DNA of 64,000 nucleotides from Gemmatimonadaceae bacterium. Its GTDB lineage: Bacteria > Gemmatimonadota > Gemmatimonadetes > Gemmatimonadales > Gemmatimonadaceae. The stretch spans positions 31,218 to 95,217 of the forward strand of contig DASXUN010000001.1 in the NCBI GenBank assembly GCA_036504815.1, given 5' to 3'. Of this stretch, positions 11,831-21,233 are shown in pieces. Under the pieces are notes generated by a model. The model saw only the letters and a list, made by a program, of their open reading frames with translations, did not search any database and had not been told where the DNA came from. Made by a program: the position numbers and the translations under genes. The first letter of the stretch is position 1; the number at the start of each line of letters is the position of its first letter.

Positions 11831-12306
11831 TCAGCCGTCCCACGGAACGCGACATTCCCGCGATTGTCGCGCTGAACAACATGTTCGCCCCGGAGGGCAA
11901 GACCCTCCATCGCACGCCGCAGTTCGTCGAGGAGCACCTGCCCGACTACCTGGTGCTCCGCGGCGAGAGCGGCCGCGTCCTCGGCTGCGTGGCGCTCGAC
12001 GAATATTCGCCGTCGCTCGTCGAACTGATTGGCCTGGCCGTGCACCCGTCGGCGCGCGGCCGCGGCTACGGTGTGATGCTCATCGAGGAAATCACCGACC
12101 TCGCGCGGCGCCGCGGCTACGACGAGATCTTCGCCACGTCGTTCTCCGAAGCGATCTTCGAGGCGTGCGGCTTCCTCAAGGAGAAGCTCGACGAGTTTCC
12201 GGAGAAGGTGCTGCGCTACACGCGCATCGACCGCACCGAGGTGGAGATGGCGGAGAAGCACTGCTTCTCGCGCGTCCTGCGCGAGACACACGAAGCGGCG
12301 GCGTAG
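11827..12306 (+). CDS. GNAT N-acetyltransferase, ArgA-like short form
   Basis: A 159-residue single-domain acetyltransferase. The acetyl-CoA binding motif is VHPSARGRGYGVMLI (about residues 75-90), followed by IFEACGFLKEK. The overall pattern (RPTERDIPAIVALNN, GCVALDEYSPSLVELIGLAV) resembles stand-alone N-acetylglutamate synthase-like GNATs, but substrate assignment is not safe. It is translationally coupled to the ABC permease by ATGA (11827-11830) and ends at a strong palindrome shared with the convergent CcmF-like operon. Confidence 0.8.
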   Translation: MISRPTERDIPAIVALNNMFAPEGKTLHRTPQFVEEHLPDYLVLRGESGRVLGCVALDEYSPSLVELIGLAVHPSARGRGYGVMLIEEITDLARRRGYDEIFATSFSEAIFEACGFLKEKLDEFPEKVLRYTRIDRTEVEMAEKHCFSRVLRETHEAAA

Positions 12307-12311
12307 GCACG

Positions 12312-12333
12312 GCGGCACGCCGCGGCGTGCCGC
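12312..12333. terminator. 22-nt perfect palindrome between convergent genes
   Basis: cggcacgccgcggcgtgccg with one further G-C pair on each side, located between the GNAT stop (12306) and the end of the 29-residue gene (12338). It has no T-run, so it may be a bidirectional terminator or simply a stable 3' hairpin. Confidence 0.6.
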
Positions 12334-12337
12334 GCCG

Positions 12338-12427
12338 TCAGCGTTTCGGGGGACGGAGCAGCGGCCAGAGCACGTACGCCACGGCCAGCGCGCCGAGCGC
12401 CATGGCGGTGAGCAGCGAGCGGTTCAC
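12338..12427 (-). CDS. 29-residue single-span membrane peptide
   Basis: Starts with GTG at 12427 overlapping the stop of the CcmF-like gene (GTGA) and encodes VNRSLLTAMALGALAVAYVL followed by WPLLRPPKR. One transmembrane helix followed by a positively charged tail predicts N-out/C-in or a simple anchor. The helix-WPLLR-basic pattern resembles the N-terminal anchor of CcmI/CycH-type cytochrome c maturation proteins, and its position after a CcmF-like gene fits a small accessory (as CcmD is in other systems). It is too short for most gene callers. Homology is not proven. Confidence 0.6.
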   Translation of the reverse strand: MNRSLLTAMALGALAVAYVLWPLLRPPKR

Positions 12428-13959
12428 GCGTTCTCCCCCTCGTGGACCGTCGCGTCCGCCGTGGTCGGATCCTCCGCGACGGCGCTGGCGGGGTTCACGG
12501 GGCCGGCGAAGGCCGCGAGCAGCGCGGCGAGCACGGCAACTATGCCCGCCGCCCAGAGCCAGCTCACCATCGGCACGAAGCGCACCGAGAGCACGGCCGT
12601 TGTCGCGTCGGCGTCGCGCACGTCAATGTGCAGGTCCTGCAGCACGCCCCAGGCGATCCCGGACAGGTACTCCTCCGCCACCGGCTGGCCGCTGGTCGGC
12701 GCAAACAGGGTGCGCACTTCGGTGGTCACGTACGCGCGCGCCCGACCGCCGGACACGGCACGCACCGCGAGCACGGAGGAAACGACGTCCTCGCGCCCGA
12801 CGCGTGACACGCCTTCCAGCGAAAGCGTCCAAGCCGAGCCGAATCGATCGACGACGCGCGACTGCTCCCCCTCGCTCACCGCGACGTCGGCGACGCGTGC
12901 AAAGCCCGACGCCACCAGTGACACGCTGGCCACCATCGTGGCCACCAGGGAGATACGCAACGCGCGCGCGCCCATGCCCGCCGCCGGGCGCGAGGCGCGC
13001 CGCACCTCCACCACGATCGCCAGCACTACCGCCAGCGCGAGCCAGGCGGCCGCGCGCCCGGGCGCCGAGGCGGCGAAGTCATGCACGCCTTCCCAGCCGA
13101 GGGCACGACTCAGCGCGAGCCCGACAAGCGCCAGCGTGAATGCCGCAAATCCTGCGACTATCGAGACGCCCGACCGCCACACGCGGATCGTGGCCAGCAC
13201 CAGCACCGTGGCACCGGCCCACGCGAAGGCAGTCCCGTCATGCACCGGCGCCCACGACCAGTCGGACGCCCAGGCCGCGTCGCCGTAACGCCGGCGCCAG
13301 TCGAGCAGCATCGCCGCGCTCAACAGGGCCCAGCACAGCAGCGTCCACCGGCGCGCCGCGGCGCGCCAGGGCGCGCGTCCGAGCGCACCCATCACCACCA
13401 GAATCGACGGAACGGAGACGAGCGCCATCGCCACATAGCCGACCGGCATCTGGACGAGCGCAACCGGGCGCATCCACTCGAGCGGCATGCCGCGCCCGTC
13501 ATTGGGCGGGAACGCGAGTCGCCCGAACGGATTCGACCCGAAACTCGCCATCGCGAGCACCGCGAGGAGCATGAGGCCGAGCAACGCCACCGTCCACGCG
13601 CGCAGCAGGCCGCCGCGCGGCAGGCTTGCCGCCGCGCCGATCGCGCCGAGTCCCAGTGCGAGGGCCCACAGCAGCAGCGCGCCATTCGGTCCCGCCCAGA
13701 CGGCGCCAATGCGATACGGGAGGGGCGTGCTGTACGACGCCCAGGTCGCCACGTATCGGTAGGTGAGATCACCAACGGCGAGCGCCCATCCCAGGCCGAC
13801 GACGGCCAGCAGCGTGAAGAGCGTGGCCGCGTGCACACCGCGCTCGCCGCTGACCGCGAACTCGGCGCGTCCCGTGAGCGCGCTGGCCAGCGCCAGCGAT
13901 GCTCCCCACGCTCCCAGCAGGAGCGCGAGCCACAGCGACAGGTCGCCCAGCTGGATCAG
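12424..13959 (-). CDS. Divergent, shortened CcmF-like cytochrome c assembly protein
   Basis: Polytopic membrane protein of 511 aa with the N-terminal CcmF pattern (GDLSLWLALLLGAWG, SYSTPLPYRIGAVWAGPNGA, ALLLWALALG). CcmF is the haem lyase subunit in system I cytochrome c maturation and is normally about 650 aa with a WGGWWFWDPVEN haem-handling motif. Here the corresponding segment (residues 234-247) reads WSWAPVHDGTAFAW, keeping W-x-W, P-V and the final W but losing the Asp. The open frame includes the expected first helix only if translation starts at CTG 13959, which overlaps the preceding stop (CTGA) and has GAAAGGG 8 nt upstream; the first ATG/GTG-type codon (GTG 13836) would delete 41 conserved residues. 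Confidence 0.72.
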   Translation of the reverse strand: MIQLGDLSLWLALLLGAWGASLALASALTGRAEFAVSGERGVHAATLFTLLAVVGLGWALAVGDLTYRYVATWASYSTPLPYRIGAVWAGPNGALLLWALALGLGAIGAAASLPRGGLLRAWTVALLGLMLLAVLAMASFGSNPFGRLAFPPNDGRGMPLEWMRPVALVQMPVGYVAMALVSVPSILVVMGALGRAPWRAAARRWTLLCWALLSAAMLLDWRRRYGDAAWASDWSWAPVHDGTAFAWAGATVLVLATIRVWRSGVSIVAGFAAFTLALVGLALSRALGWEGVHDFAASAPGRAAAWLALAVVLAIVVEVRRASRPAAGMGARALRISLVATMVASVSLVASGFARVADVAVSEGEQSRVVDRFGSAWTLSLEGVSRVGREDVVSSVLAVRAVSGGRARAYVTTEVRTLFAPTSGQPVAEEYLSGIAWGVLQDLHIDVRDADATTAVLSVRFVPMVSWLWAAGIVAVLAALLAAFAGPVNPASAVAEDPTTADATVHEGENA

Positions 13960-14168
13960 GCGGCCGGCCCTTTCATGGCCGCGCGACGCACGCGCGCCAT
14001 GAGCTCATCGAGCGCCTGCTCGGCTCGCACCCGCTCCTCCGACGCCATCTCTGCCGAGTGGCGATCCAGTCCGCGGACCTGCTCCAGCATCTCATCGATC
14101 AGCGCCCGGAGAATGAAGTTGCTCCGGCGGTGGGCGAATGGCGGGGCCTGCGGCGTGGACTCGGTCAT
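13956..14168 (-). CDS. 70-residue helical protein, unknown function
   Basis: Starts at ATG 14168 (MTESTPQAPPFAHRRSNFIL) and is predicted all-helical from residue 17 on, with a charged heptad-like pattern (LIDEMLEQVRGLDRHSAEMA, RAEQALDELMARVRRA). No signal or membrane segment is seen. Its TGA overlaps the CTG start of the CcmF-like gene, so it is part of the mtnA operon and perhaps a regulator or partner of the following membrane protein. The frame is open upstream to 14282, but that extension is Arg-rich and unconvincing. I do not recognise the family. Confidence 0.65.
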   Translation of the reverse strand: MTESTPQAPPFAHRRSNFILRALIDEMLEQVRGLDRHSAEMASEERVRAEQALDELMARVRRAAMKGPAA

Positions 14169-14229
14169 CTCGGAGGGTGGGGATCCCTGAAGTCTGTCCC
14201 TTCGCCGCCGGAATTGAAACGGGGTGCCC

Positions 14230-14550
14230 TCATCGATCGGCTTGTCGCGCGATGACCGTGGCGGCCGTGCCACCGACGCCATCCCACGCGAGGTCGCGCC
14301 AGCTCGCGGTGTGCTGCGCGGGATGTCGCCGATCGTAGAGTTCCTTGCCGACGCCGACCGCGACCGTGACGAGCGAGGCGCGCTGCACGGCGACGGTGTA
14401 ACGCGCGTCGCGGCGGAACAGGGAGTACGCCGCGCCCTGCACCACCGCCGACGCCGCCGCGTGCAGGAACGTGTCGCGCCCGAACCACGGGTCGTTGGCG
14501 CGGTGCGGCGGACCGCCGGAGAAGAGCAGGAAGACGAGCGTCAGGTTCAT
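14230..14550 (-). CDS. Small membrane protein of YfiM/DUF2279 type
   Basis: A 106-residue protein starting with an N-terminal signal/anchor (MNLTLVFLLFSGG). It contains the pattern FLHAAASAVVQGAAYSLFR, then LVTVAVGVGKELYDRR and SWRDLAWDGVGGTAATVIA. The GKE-x-YD followed by S-W-x-DL-x-WD-x-x-G arrangement is typical of the YfiM/DUF2279 predicted periplasmic lipoprotein group, whose function is not known. It begins 7 nt after the mtnA stop, on the same strand. Homology call is by motif only. Confidence 0.7.
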   Translation of the reverse strand: MNLTLVFLLFSGGPPHRANDPWFGRDTFLHAAASAVVQGAAYSLFRRDARYTVAVQRASLVTVAVGVGKELYDRRHPAQHTASWRDLAWDGVGGTAATVIARQADR

Positions 14551-14557
14551 CGTCACC

Positions 14558-15571
14558 TCACGCCGTGAACCGGTACGGCGGGTGCGCGATGCCGCGATCG
14601 GTGACGATCGCGCGCACGAGCGCCGCGGGCGTGACATCGAAGGCCGGGTTGTGCACCGCCGCGCCGGCGGGAACGACATCGCGGTCGCCGACACGCCGCA
14701 CTTCGTCGGCCGCGCGCTGCTCGATGGCGATGGCCTCGCCATGCGGCGTGGCGGGATCGATGGTCGACGAGGGCGCCGCCACGTAGAACGGCAGCTGATG
14801 ATGGTGCGCCGCGACCGCGTGCGCGTAGGTACCGATCTTGTTCGCGACGTCGCCATTGGCGGCGATGCGATCGGCCCCCACGATCACCAGGTCGACGCGT
14901 CCGGCGCGCATCAGTGACGCGGCCATCCCGTCGGTGCAGACCGTGACGGGAATTCCCGCCTCGCCCAGTTCCCACGCGGTGATGCGGCTGCCCTGCAACA
15001 GCGGACGCGTCTCGCAGGCGATCACCTCGACGCGGCGTCCCGCGGCGGCGGCCGTGTAGACCGGCGCGAGCGCCGTGCCGATGCCGGCCGTCGCCATCGC
15101 GCCGGCGTTGCAGTGCGTGAGCACCCGCGCGCCGTCGGGAATGAGCGCGGCGCCGTGGCGGCCGATGGCCTCGCACATCTGCTCGTCTTCCGCGAGGATG
15201 GCCTCCGCCTCGGCGGCCAGCGCGTCGAGCAGTGCGGCGCCGTCCGCGGTGACGTGCTCCACCACGGCGCGCATGCGGCGCATGGCCCACGGGAGGTTCA
15301 CCGCCGTCGGACGCGCATGGGCGAGCCGGTCGATGGCGAGGAGCAACGCCGGACGTGCCGGCATCGCGCCCTGCGCGCACGCCGCCACGATGCCCAGCGC
15401 CGCCGCCACGCCGATGGCCGGCGCCCCGCGCACCGCGAGCGTGCGCACCGCCTCGTCCACGTCATCGAGCGTGCGCAACTCGCGCTCGACCACCTGCCCG
15501 GGAAGCAGGCGCTGGTCGATGATGCGGAGCGTTCGACGGTGGGAGTCCCAGCGGAGAGAGCGTGGAATCAC
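14558..15571 (-). CDS. mtnA: S-methyl-5-thioribose-1-phosphate isomerase
   Basis: Methionine-salvage enzyme isomerising 5-methylthioribose-1-phosphate to the ribulose form. Family landmarks are RTLAVRGAPAIGVAAALG near residue 45-60, THCNAGAMATAGIGTAL (catalytic Cys about residue 150), the catalytic Asp in VIVGADRIAANGDVANKIGT, and YVAAPSSTID. Length 337 aa is normal. The start GTG at 15571 gives VIPRSLRWD; the frame is open far upstream, but only through the repeat element and the antisense of the enoyl-CoA hydratase. The start codon lies two bases from the left arm of a perfect 29-bp inverted repeat, so the leader RNA begins in a large hairpin. No other methionine-salvage gene is adjacent. 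Confidence 0.93.
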   Translation of the reverse strand: MIPRSLRWDSHRRTLRIIDQRLLPGQVVERELRTLDDVDEAVRTLAVRGAPAIGVAAALGIVAACAQGAMPARPALLLAIDRLAHARPTAVNLPWAMRRMRAVVEHVTADGAALLDALAAEAEAILAEDEQMCEAIGRHGAALIPDGARVLTHCNAGAMATAGIGTALAPVYTAAAAGRRVEVIACETRPLLQGSRITAWELGEAGIPVTVCTDGMAASLMRAGRVDLVIVGADRIAANGDVANKIGTYAHAVAAHHHQLPFYVAAPSSTIDPATPHGEAIAIEQRAADEVRRVGDRDVVPAGAAVHNPAFDVTPAALVRAIVTDRGIAHPPYRFTA

Positions 15572-15572
15572 G

Positions 15573-15786
15573 GGTGCAGGGTGCAGGGAACAGGGTGTGG
15601 TTCGGAGTACGGGGGAAGAGTGTGGTGCAGGGGGAGGGGGAGACAAGTCCGTGGACACTCGGCCCGAGTTCCTGCACCACACCCCGCACTCTTCACCACA
15701 CCCCGCACTCTTTACCACACCCCACCCCCCGCAGCACACCCCGCACCCCTCCCCCGCACCACACCCTGTTCCCTGCACCCTGCACC
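15573..15786. repeat. Long inverted-repeat element (family E) between divergent mtnA and enoyl-CoA hydratase genes
   Basis: A perfect 29-bp inverted repeat (15573-15601 and 15758-15786; left arm starts ggtgcagggtgcaggg) encloses about 156 bp of further related units. The left arm is four 7-bp steps (gggtgca, gggtgca, gggaaca, gggtgtg). The right half contains roughly 19-bp units of accacaccccgcactcttc type. The strands are strongly skewed: purine-rich on the left, pyrimidine-rich on the right. It occupies the whole regulatory region of two divergent genes. Confidence 0.92.
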
Positions 15787-15847
15787 TCACTCTGTACCCT
15801 TCCTGCCGCCCCCCGTACCTTTCGTCATCTCCCTTTGGTGCGCCGAT

Positions 15848-16627
15848 ATGCCCTACGAATTCCTGACCGTCGAGGTCGCCGACCGCCTCGCCACGGTCAC
15901 GATCAACCGCCCCGACAAGCTCAACGCGCTCAATGCGCGCGTCCTCGAGGAACTGGATGGCGTCTTCACCGCCTTCGCGACCGACCGTTTGGTCGGCGCC
16001 GTGATCCTCACCGGCGCTGGCCGCGCCTTCGTGGCCGGCGCGGACATCGCCGAGATCGCCGCGAACGACGCGGCCGGACTCGAGCGGCTCTCGGCCAGGG
16101 GCCAGGCCATCTTCAGCAGGATCGAGCGGCTGCCCAAGCCAGTCGTGGCCGCCGTGAACGGTTTCGCCCTCGGCGGTGGGTGTGAACTGGCGCTGGCCTG
16201 CCACGTGCGCGTCGCATCGGAGCATGCCAAGTTCGGCCTCCCCGAGGTGAAGCTGGGGCTCATCCCCGGCTACGGCGGCACGCAGCGCCTGCCGCGGCTC
16301 ATCGGCAAGGGGCGCGCCCTGCGCATGATCCTCAGCGGCGAACAGATTGACGCCAATGAGGCGTATCGGCTGGGGCTCGTGGACGTATTGGCGACGAACA
16401 CGACGCTCACGGACGTGACCCGCTCCATCGCCCTGCAGATGGCGAAGAACGGGCCCGTGGCCGTGGCGCGCGCCATCGAGGCGGTGAATGACGGCTTCGA
16501 CCGACTCGCCGACGATGCGCTGGCGCTCGAAGCGCGCCTCTTCGGCTCGCTCGGCGCCACGAAGGACATGGCGGAAGGGACGGCGGCATTCCTCGCCAAG
16601 CGTCCCGCGCAGTTCACCGGCGAGTAG
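15848..16627 (+). CDS. Enoyl-CoA hydratase/isomerase family protein
   Basis: Crotonase-fold enzyme of 259 aa, expected to hydrate trans-2-enoyl-CoA in fatty-acid or amino-acid degradation. The oxyanion-hole segment AGADIAEIA lies near residue 62, and the second motif NGFALGGGCELALACHVRVA near 103. The two catalytic glutamates of crotonase are found as Glu in GGCELAL and in FGLPEVKLGLIPG. Start ATG 15848 (MPYEFLTVEV). It stands upstream of recF by only 7 nt, but functional linkage is not obvious. Exact substrate not assignable. Confidence 0.9.
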   Translation: MPYEFLTVEVADRLATVTINRPDKLNALNARVLEELDGVFTAFATDRLVGAVILTGAGRAFVAGADIAEIAANDAAGLERLSARGQAIFSRIERLPKPVVAAVNGFALGGGCELALACHVRVASEHAKFGLPEVKLGLIPGYGGTQRLPRLIGKGRALRMILSGEQIDANEAYRLGLVDVLATNTTLTDVTRSIALQMAKNGPVAVARAIEAVNDGFDRLADDALALEARLFGSLGATKDMAEGTAAFLAKRPAQFTGE

Positions 16628-16634
16628 GAGCCTG

Positions 16635-17750
16635 ATGATACCGCTCACGCGCGTGGCGGAACTCGCGGTACGCGACTTCCGCAATCTCGAGCGCATCGAC
16701 GTGACGCTCGCTCCCGAGGGGATCGCGATCGTGGGCGAGAACGGCCAGGGCAAGACGAGCTTCCTCGAGGCGCTCGCCTACGTGGAGCAACTGCGCTCGG
16801 CGCGCGGCGCGCGCGACCGCGACCTCGTGCGATTCGACGCACCGGCCTTTCATGTCCATGCCACCGTGCACGGCCCGGAGGGCCCGCGCCAGCTTGGCGC
16901 CGGCGCCGACCGCGCCGGCCGCAAGAAGGTGACGCGCGACGGCGTGGAACTGCCGCGCATCACCGACGCGCTGGGCGCGCTGCCGTCGGTGCTGCTCGCC
17001 CCGCGTGACGTGGCACTGGTGGGCGACGGACCGGCCGAGCGTCGCCGGTTCCTCGACATCACGCTCGCGCTCACTTCGCCGAGTTACCTGCGCGCGCTGC
17101 GGCACTACCGGGCCGCGCTCGATCGGCGGAACGCCGCGCTGCGCGACGCGGCGCGCCACCGGCGCGGCGCCGAGGCCGTCGCGGCCTGGGAGCCCGCGCT
17201 CGCGGAACACGGCGCGGTGCTCGTGACGGAGCGCCGGGCGTGGGTGGAACAGCACGCCGCGGAGTTCACGCGGCTGTCGCACGCCATTGGCGAGCCGGGC
17301 CTCGCCGCCATGGCGTACGCGACGACGCTGTCGGATGAGGGGGCGGTCGAGGACGCGCTGCGCGCCGCGCTGGAGCGCCTGCGCGAACACGACCTGCGGC
17401 GCGGCAGCACGCACGCCGGCCCGCATCGCGACGACCTGGCGCTGACGCTGGACGGGCGCGAGTTGCGTGTGGTTGGCTCGGCCGGGCAGCAGCGCACGGG
17501 GGCCATCGCGCTGCGCCTCCTCGAGGCCGCGACGCTGCGCCAGCGGCGCGCCACGCTCCCGGTGCTGCTGCTCGACGATCCGTTTGCGGAACTCGACAAC
17601 CGCCGCGCGGCGCGCGTGCTCGACCTGCTGCTCGAGGCGGGGGTGGGCCAGGTGGTGCTCTGCGTGCCGCGGCCGGAGGAGATTCCGGCGCGCTTCACGC
17701 GCCTCGCCCGCTACCGCATCGCGGGCGGCGCGCTGTCGGAGGGATCGTGA
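16635..17750 (+). CDS. recF: DNA replication and repair protein RecF
   Basis: SMC-like ATPase that loads RecA at gaps with RecO and RecR. Walker A is GENGQGKTSFLEALAY (about residue 35), the signature region is GPHRDDLALTLDGR with GSAGQQRTGAIALRL, and Walker B is VLLLDDPFAELDNRRA. Length 371 aa is typical. Start ATG 16635 (MIPLTRVAELAVRDFRN). It overlaps the DciA-like gene by GTGA (17747-17750). recF-dciA-gyrB is a common arrangement near bacterial replication origins, though dnaA and dnaN are not in this window. Confidence 0.95.
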   Translation: MIPLTRVAELAVRDFRNLERIDVTLAPEGIAIVGENGQGKTSFLEALAYVEQLRSARGARDRDLVRFDAPAFHVHATVHGPEGPRQLGAGADRAGRKKVTRDGVELPRITDALGALPSVLLAPRDVALVGDGPAERRRFLDITLALTSPSYLRALRHYRAALDRRNAALRDAARHRRGAEAVAAWEPALAEHGAVLVTERRAWVEQHAAEFTRLSHAIGEPGLAAMAYATTLSDEGAVEDALRAALERLREHDLRRGSTHAGPHRDDLALTLDGRELRVVGSAGQQRTGAIALRLLEAATLRQRRATLPVLLLDDPFAELDNRRAARVLDLLLEAGVGQVVLCVPRPEEIPARFTRLARYRIAGGALSEGS

Positions 17751-18055
17751 CCGACCGCCGTCGGGGCCCCGCGAAGGTGGGTGACGCGCTGGCCGACCTG
17801 CTCGCGGCAAGCCCGTTGGGCGCGCGCATCGCCCGGGCGGAGGTGCTGACCCACTGGGCCGGGGCGGTCGGGCCGCAAATCGCCGCTGTGACGCACGCAC
17901 GGGCCATCGCCGAGAACGGCACGCTGACGGTGTCGGTGAAGACGAGCGCGTGGCTGCAGGAGCTGTCGATGATGGAGCGCACACTCGTCGCGAAAGTGAA
18001 CAAGAGCGCCGGGCGCGACGTTGTTAGGAAGATTCGCTGGGAGGCACAGCGGTAA
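17747..18055 (+). CDS. dciA: DciA-like (DUF721) protein
   Basis: A 102-residue protein with the KH-like DUF721 pattern: GDALADLLAASPLGARIARA, HWAGAVGPQIAAVTHARAI, then LTVSVKTSAWLQELSMME. DciA family members load or activate the replicative helicase DnaB in bacteria lacking DnaC/DnaI. Its place between recF and gyrB is conserved in many phyla. GTG start at 17747 overlaps the recF stop. The family has two forms; this one carries only the N-terminal domain. Confidence 0.82.
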   Translation: MTDRRRGPAKVGDALADLLAASPLGARIARAEVLTHWAGAVGPQIAAVTHARAIAENGTLTVSVKTSAWLQELSMMERTLVAKVNKSAGRDVVRKIRWEAQR

Positions 18056-18093
18056 GTTGTTGATTTACATAACGTTATATACTGTGCCTCGGG

Positions 18094-20146
<2,053 letters not shown>

Positions 20147-20147
20147 G

Positions 20148-20213
20148 ACGATTGAGGATCTGGAACTCGGAAATCGATTGATCGATTTCGATTGACGAAT
20201 GCGATTGGCGATG
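20148..20213. repeat. Family G repeat after gyrB
   Basis: Starts directly after the gyrB stop: gattgaggatctggaactcg, then degenerate cgatttcgattgacgaatgcgattggcgatgg-type steps. It is near-identical at its start to the copy at 3475 and leads straight into the terminator hairpin. Confidence 0.85.
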
Positions 20214-20214
20214 G

Positions 20215-20250
20215 ACCCGGGCGCGCTGCGGCGCCCGGGTCTTTTCTTTT
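20215..20250 (+). terminator. Intrinsic terminator of gyrB
   Basis: Stem acccgggcgc (20215-20224) / gcgcccgggt (20231-20240), 6-nt loop, followed by cttttctttt. This is the clearest Rho-independent terminator in the window. Confidence 0.9.
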
Positions 20251-20425
20251 TGCCACGCGGGTCGGCGGGGGAGGCACCTGGCGCCGCCGGCACCGGCGGA
20301 CGGGGCTGGCGTCGAACGCTCAGGGAATGCGCCACGCCTTCGTCCGGCCGCTCACGAATTGCGCCGGCGCACCGGACACCCGCAACTTCATTGGGTTCGA
20401 TCCTTCTCTCCCGATGGAGTTGACC

Positions 20426-21163
20426 ATGACCGATGAAGCGCCCGCCGCCCCCGCGCCCGCCAAGGTGTCCCTCGCGGAGGATTTCGTCGACATCTTCGTC
20501 TCGCCGCGCGAGGTCTTCGCCCGGCGCGCGAACTCCGGTTACTTCCTCGTGCTCGTCATCCTGACGCTGGTGCTGGGCGGCCTCTTCCTCGCCAACCGCG
20601 CCACCATGCAGGACCTCATGGACGCCGAGCTGGCGCGCGGCATGGCACAGGCGATGAAGGACAATCCCGGCATGACCGCGGCCCAGGCGGAGACGGGGCG
20701 CAAGATCGGCCAGCAGATCATGACGTTCGGGGCCTTCGTCGGGATCCCCATCGCGCTCTTCCTCATCGGATTCTGCGCGTGGCTGACCGCGAAGCTCCTT
20801 GGCGCTTCGCTCTCGTACCAGGCGGCGACCATGATCGCGACGTATTCGTACTTCCCGCGCATCCTCGAGTCGCTCTCCGTCTCGGTGCAGGGGCTCCTCC
20901 TCGACACCGCCGGCCTGCGCGGCCGCTACCAGCTCTCGCTGGGCGTCGCGCGGTTTCTCGATCCCGAGATGTCCCCGGGGCTGCTTGGCCTGCTGGGACG
21001 CATCGACCTCTTCACGCTCTGGGTGACGGTGCTGCTGGCGATCGGCATCGGGGTGGTGGCGAAACTGCCGAAGGACAAGGTGATCGCGGCCGGCGCCATC
21101 ATGTGGGCGTTCGGTGCGTTGCCGTCGCTCTGGACCTTCGCGAAGGCGGCCATCTCCGGCTGA
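20426..21163 (+). CDS. Yip1-family integral membrane protein
   Basis: A 245-residue protein with a short cytoplasmic N-terminus and five predicted membrane helices (SGYFLVLVILTLVLGGLFLA near 35, MTFGAFVGIPIALFLIGFCA near 100, then about 135, 180 and 215). The pattern FVDIFVSPREVFARR at the N-terminus and SYQAATMIATYSYFPRILES matches bacterial Yip1-domain proteins. These have no settled function in bacteria. The start is ATG 20426, with GGAG 5-6 nt upstream, rather than ATG 20414. The leader between 20251 and 20425 shows no other gene. Confidence 0.82.
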   Translation: MTDEAPAAPAPAKVSLAEDFVDIFVSPREVFARRANSGYFLVLVILTLVLGGLFLANRATMQDLMDAELARGMAQAMKDNPGMTAAQAETGRKIGQQIMTFGAFVGIPIALFLIGFCAWLTAKLLGASLSYQAATMIATYSYFPRILESLSVSVQGLLLDTAGLRGRYQLSLGVARFLDPEMSPGLLGLLGRIDLFTLWVTVLLAIGIGVVAKLPKDKVIAAGAIMWAFGALPSLWTFAKAAISG

Positions 21164-21233
21164 GCCCTCGCTTGCCGCCGCCGGCCGCCCGCCGGCCGGC
21201 GTCACATTCGCATTCGACCCGCAGGAATATTCC

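Noticed and set aside
13836..13838. GTG 13836 as start of the CcmF-like gene
   Set aside because: It removes the first membrane helix, which is conserved in CcmF; the frame is open and coding-like back to CTG 13959.
15572..16753. N-terminal extension of mtnA to 16753
   Set aside because: The frame stays open only through the antisense of the enoyl-CoA hydratase gene and the repeat element; MtnA homology begins at GTG 15571.
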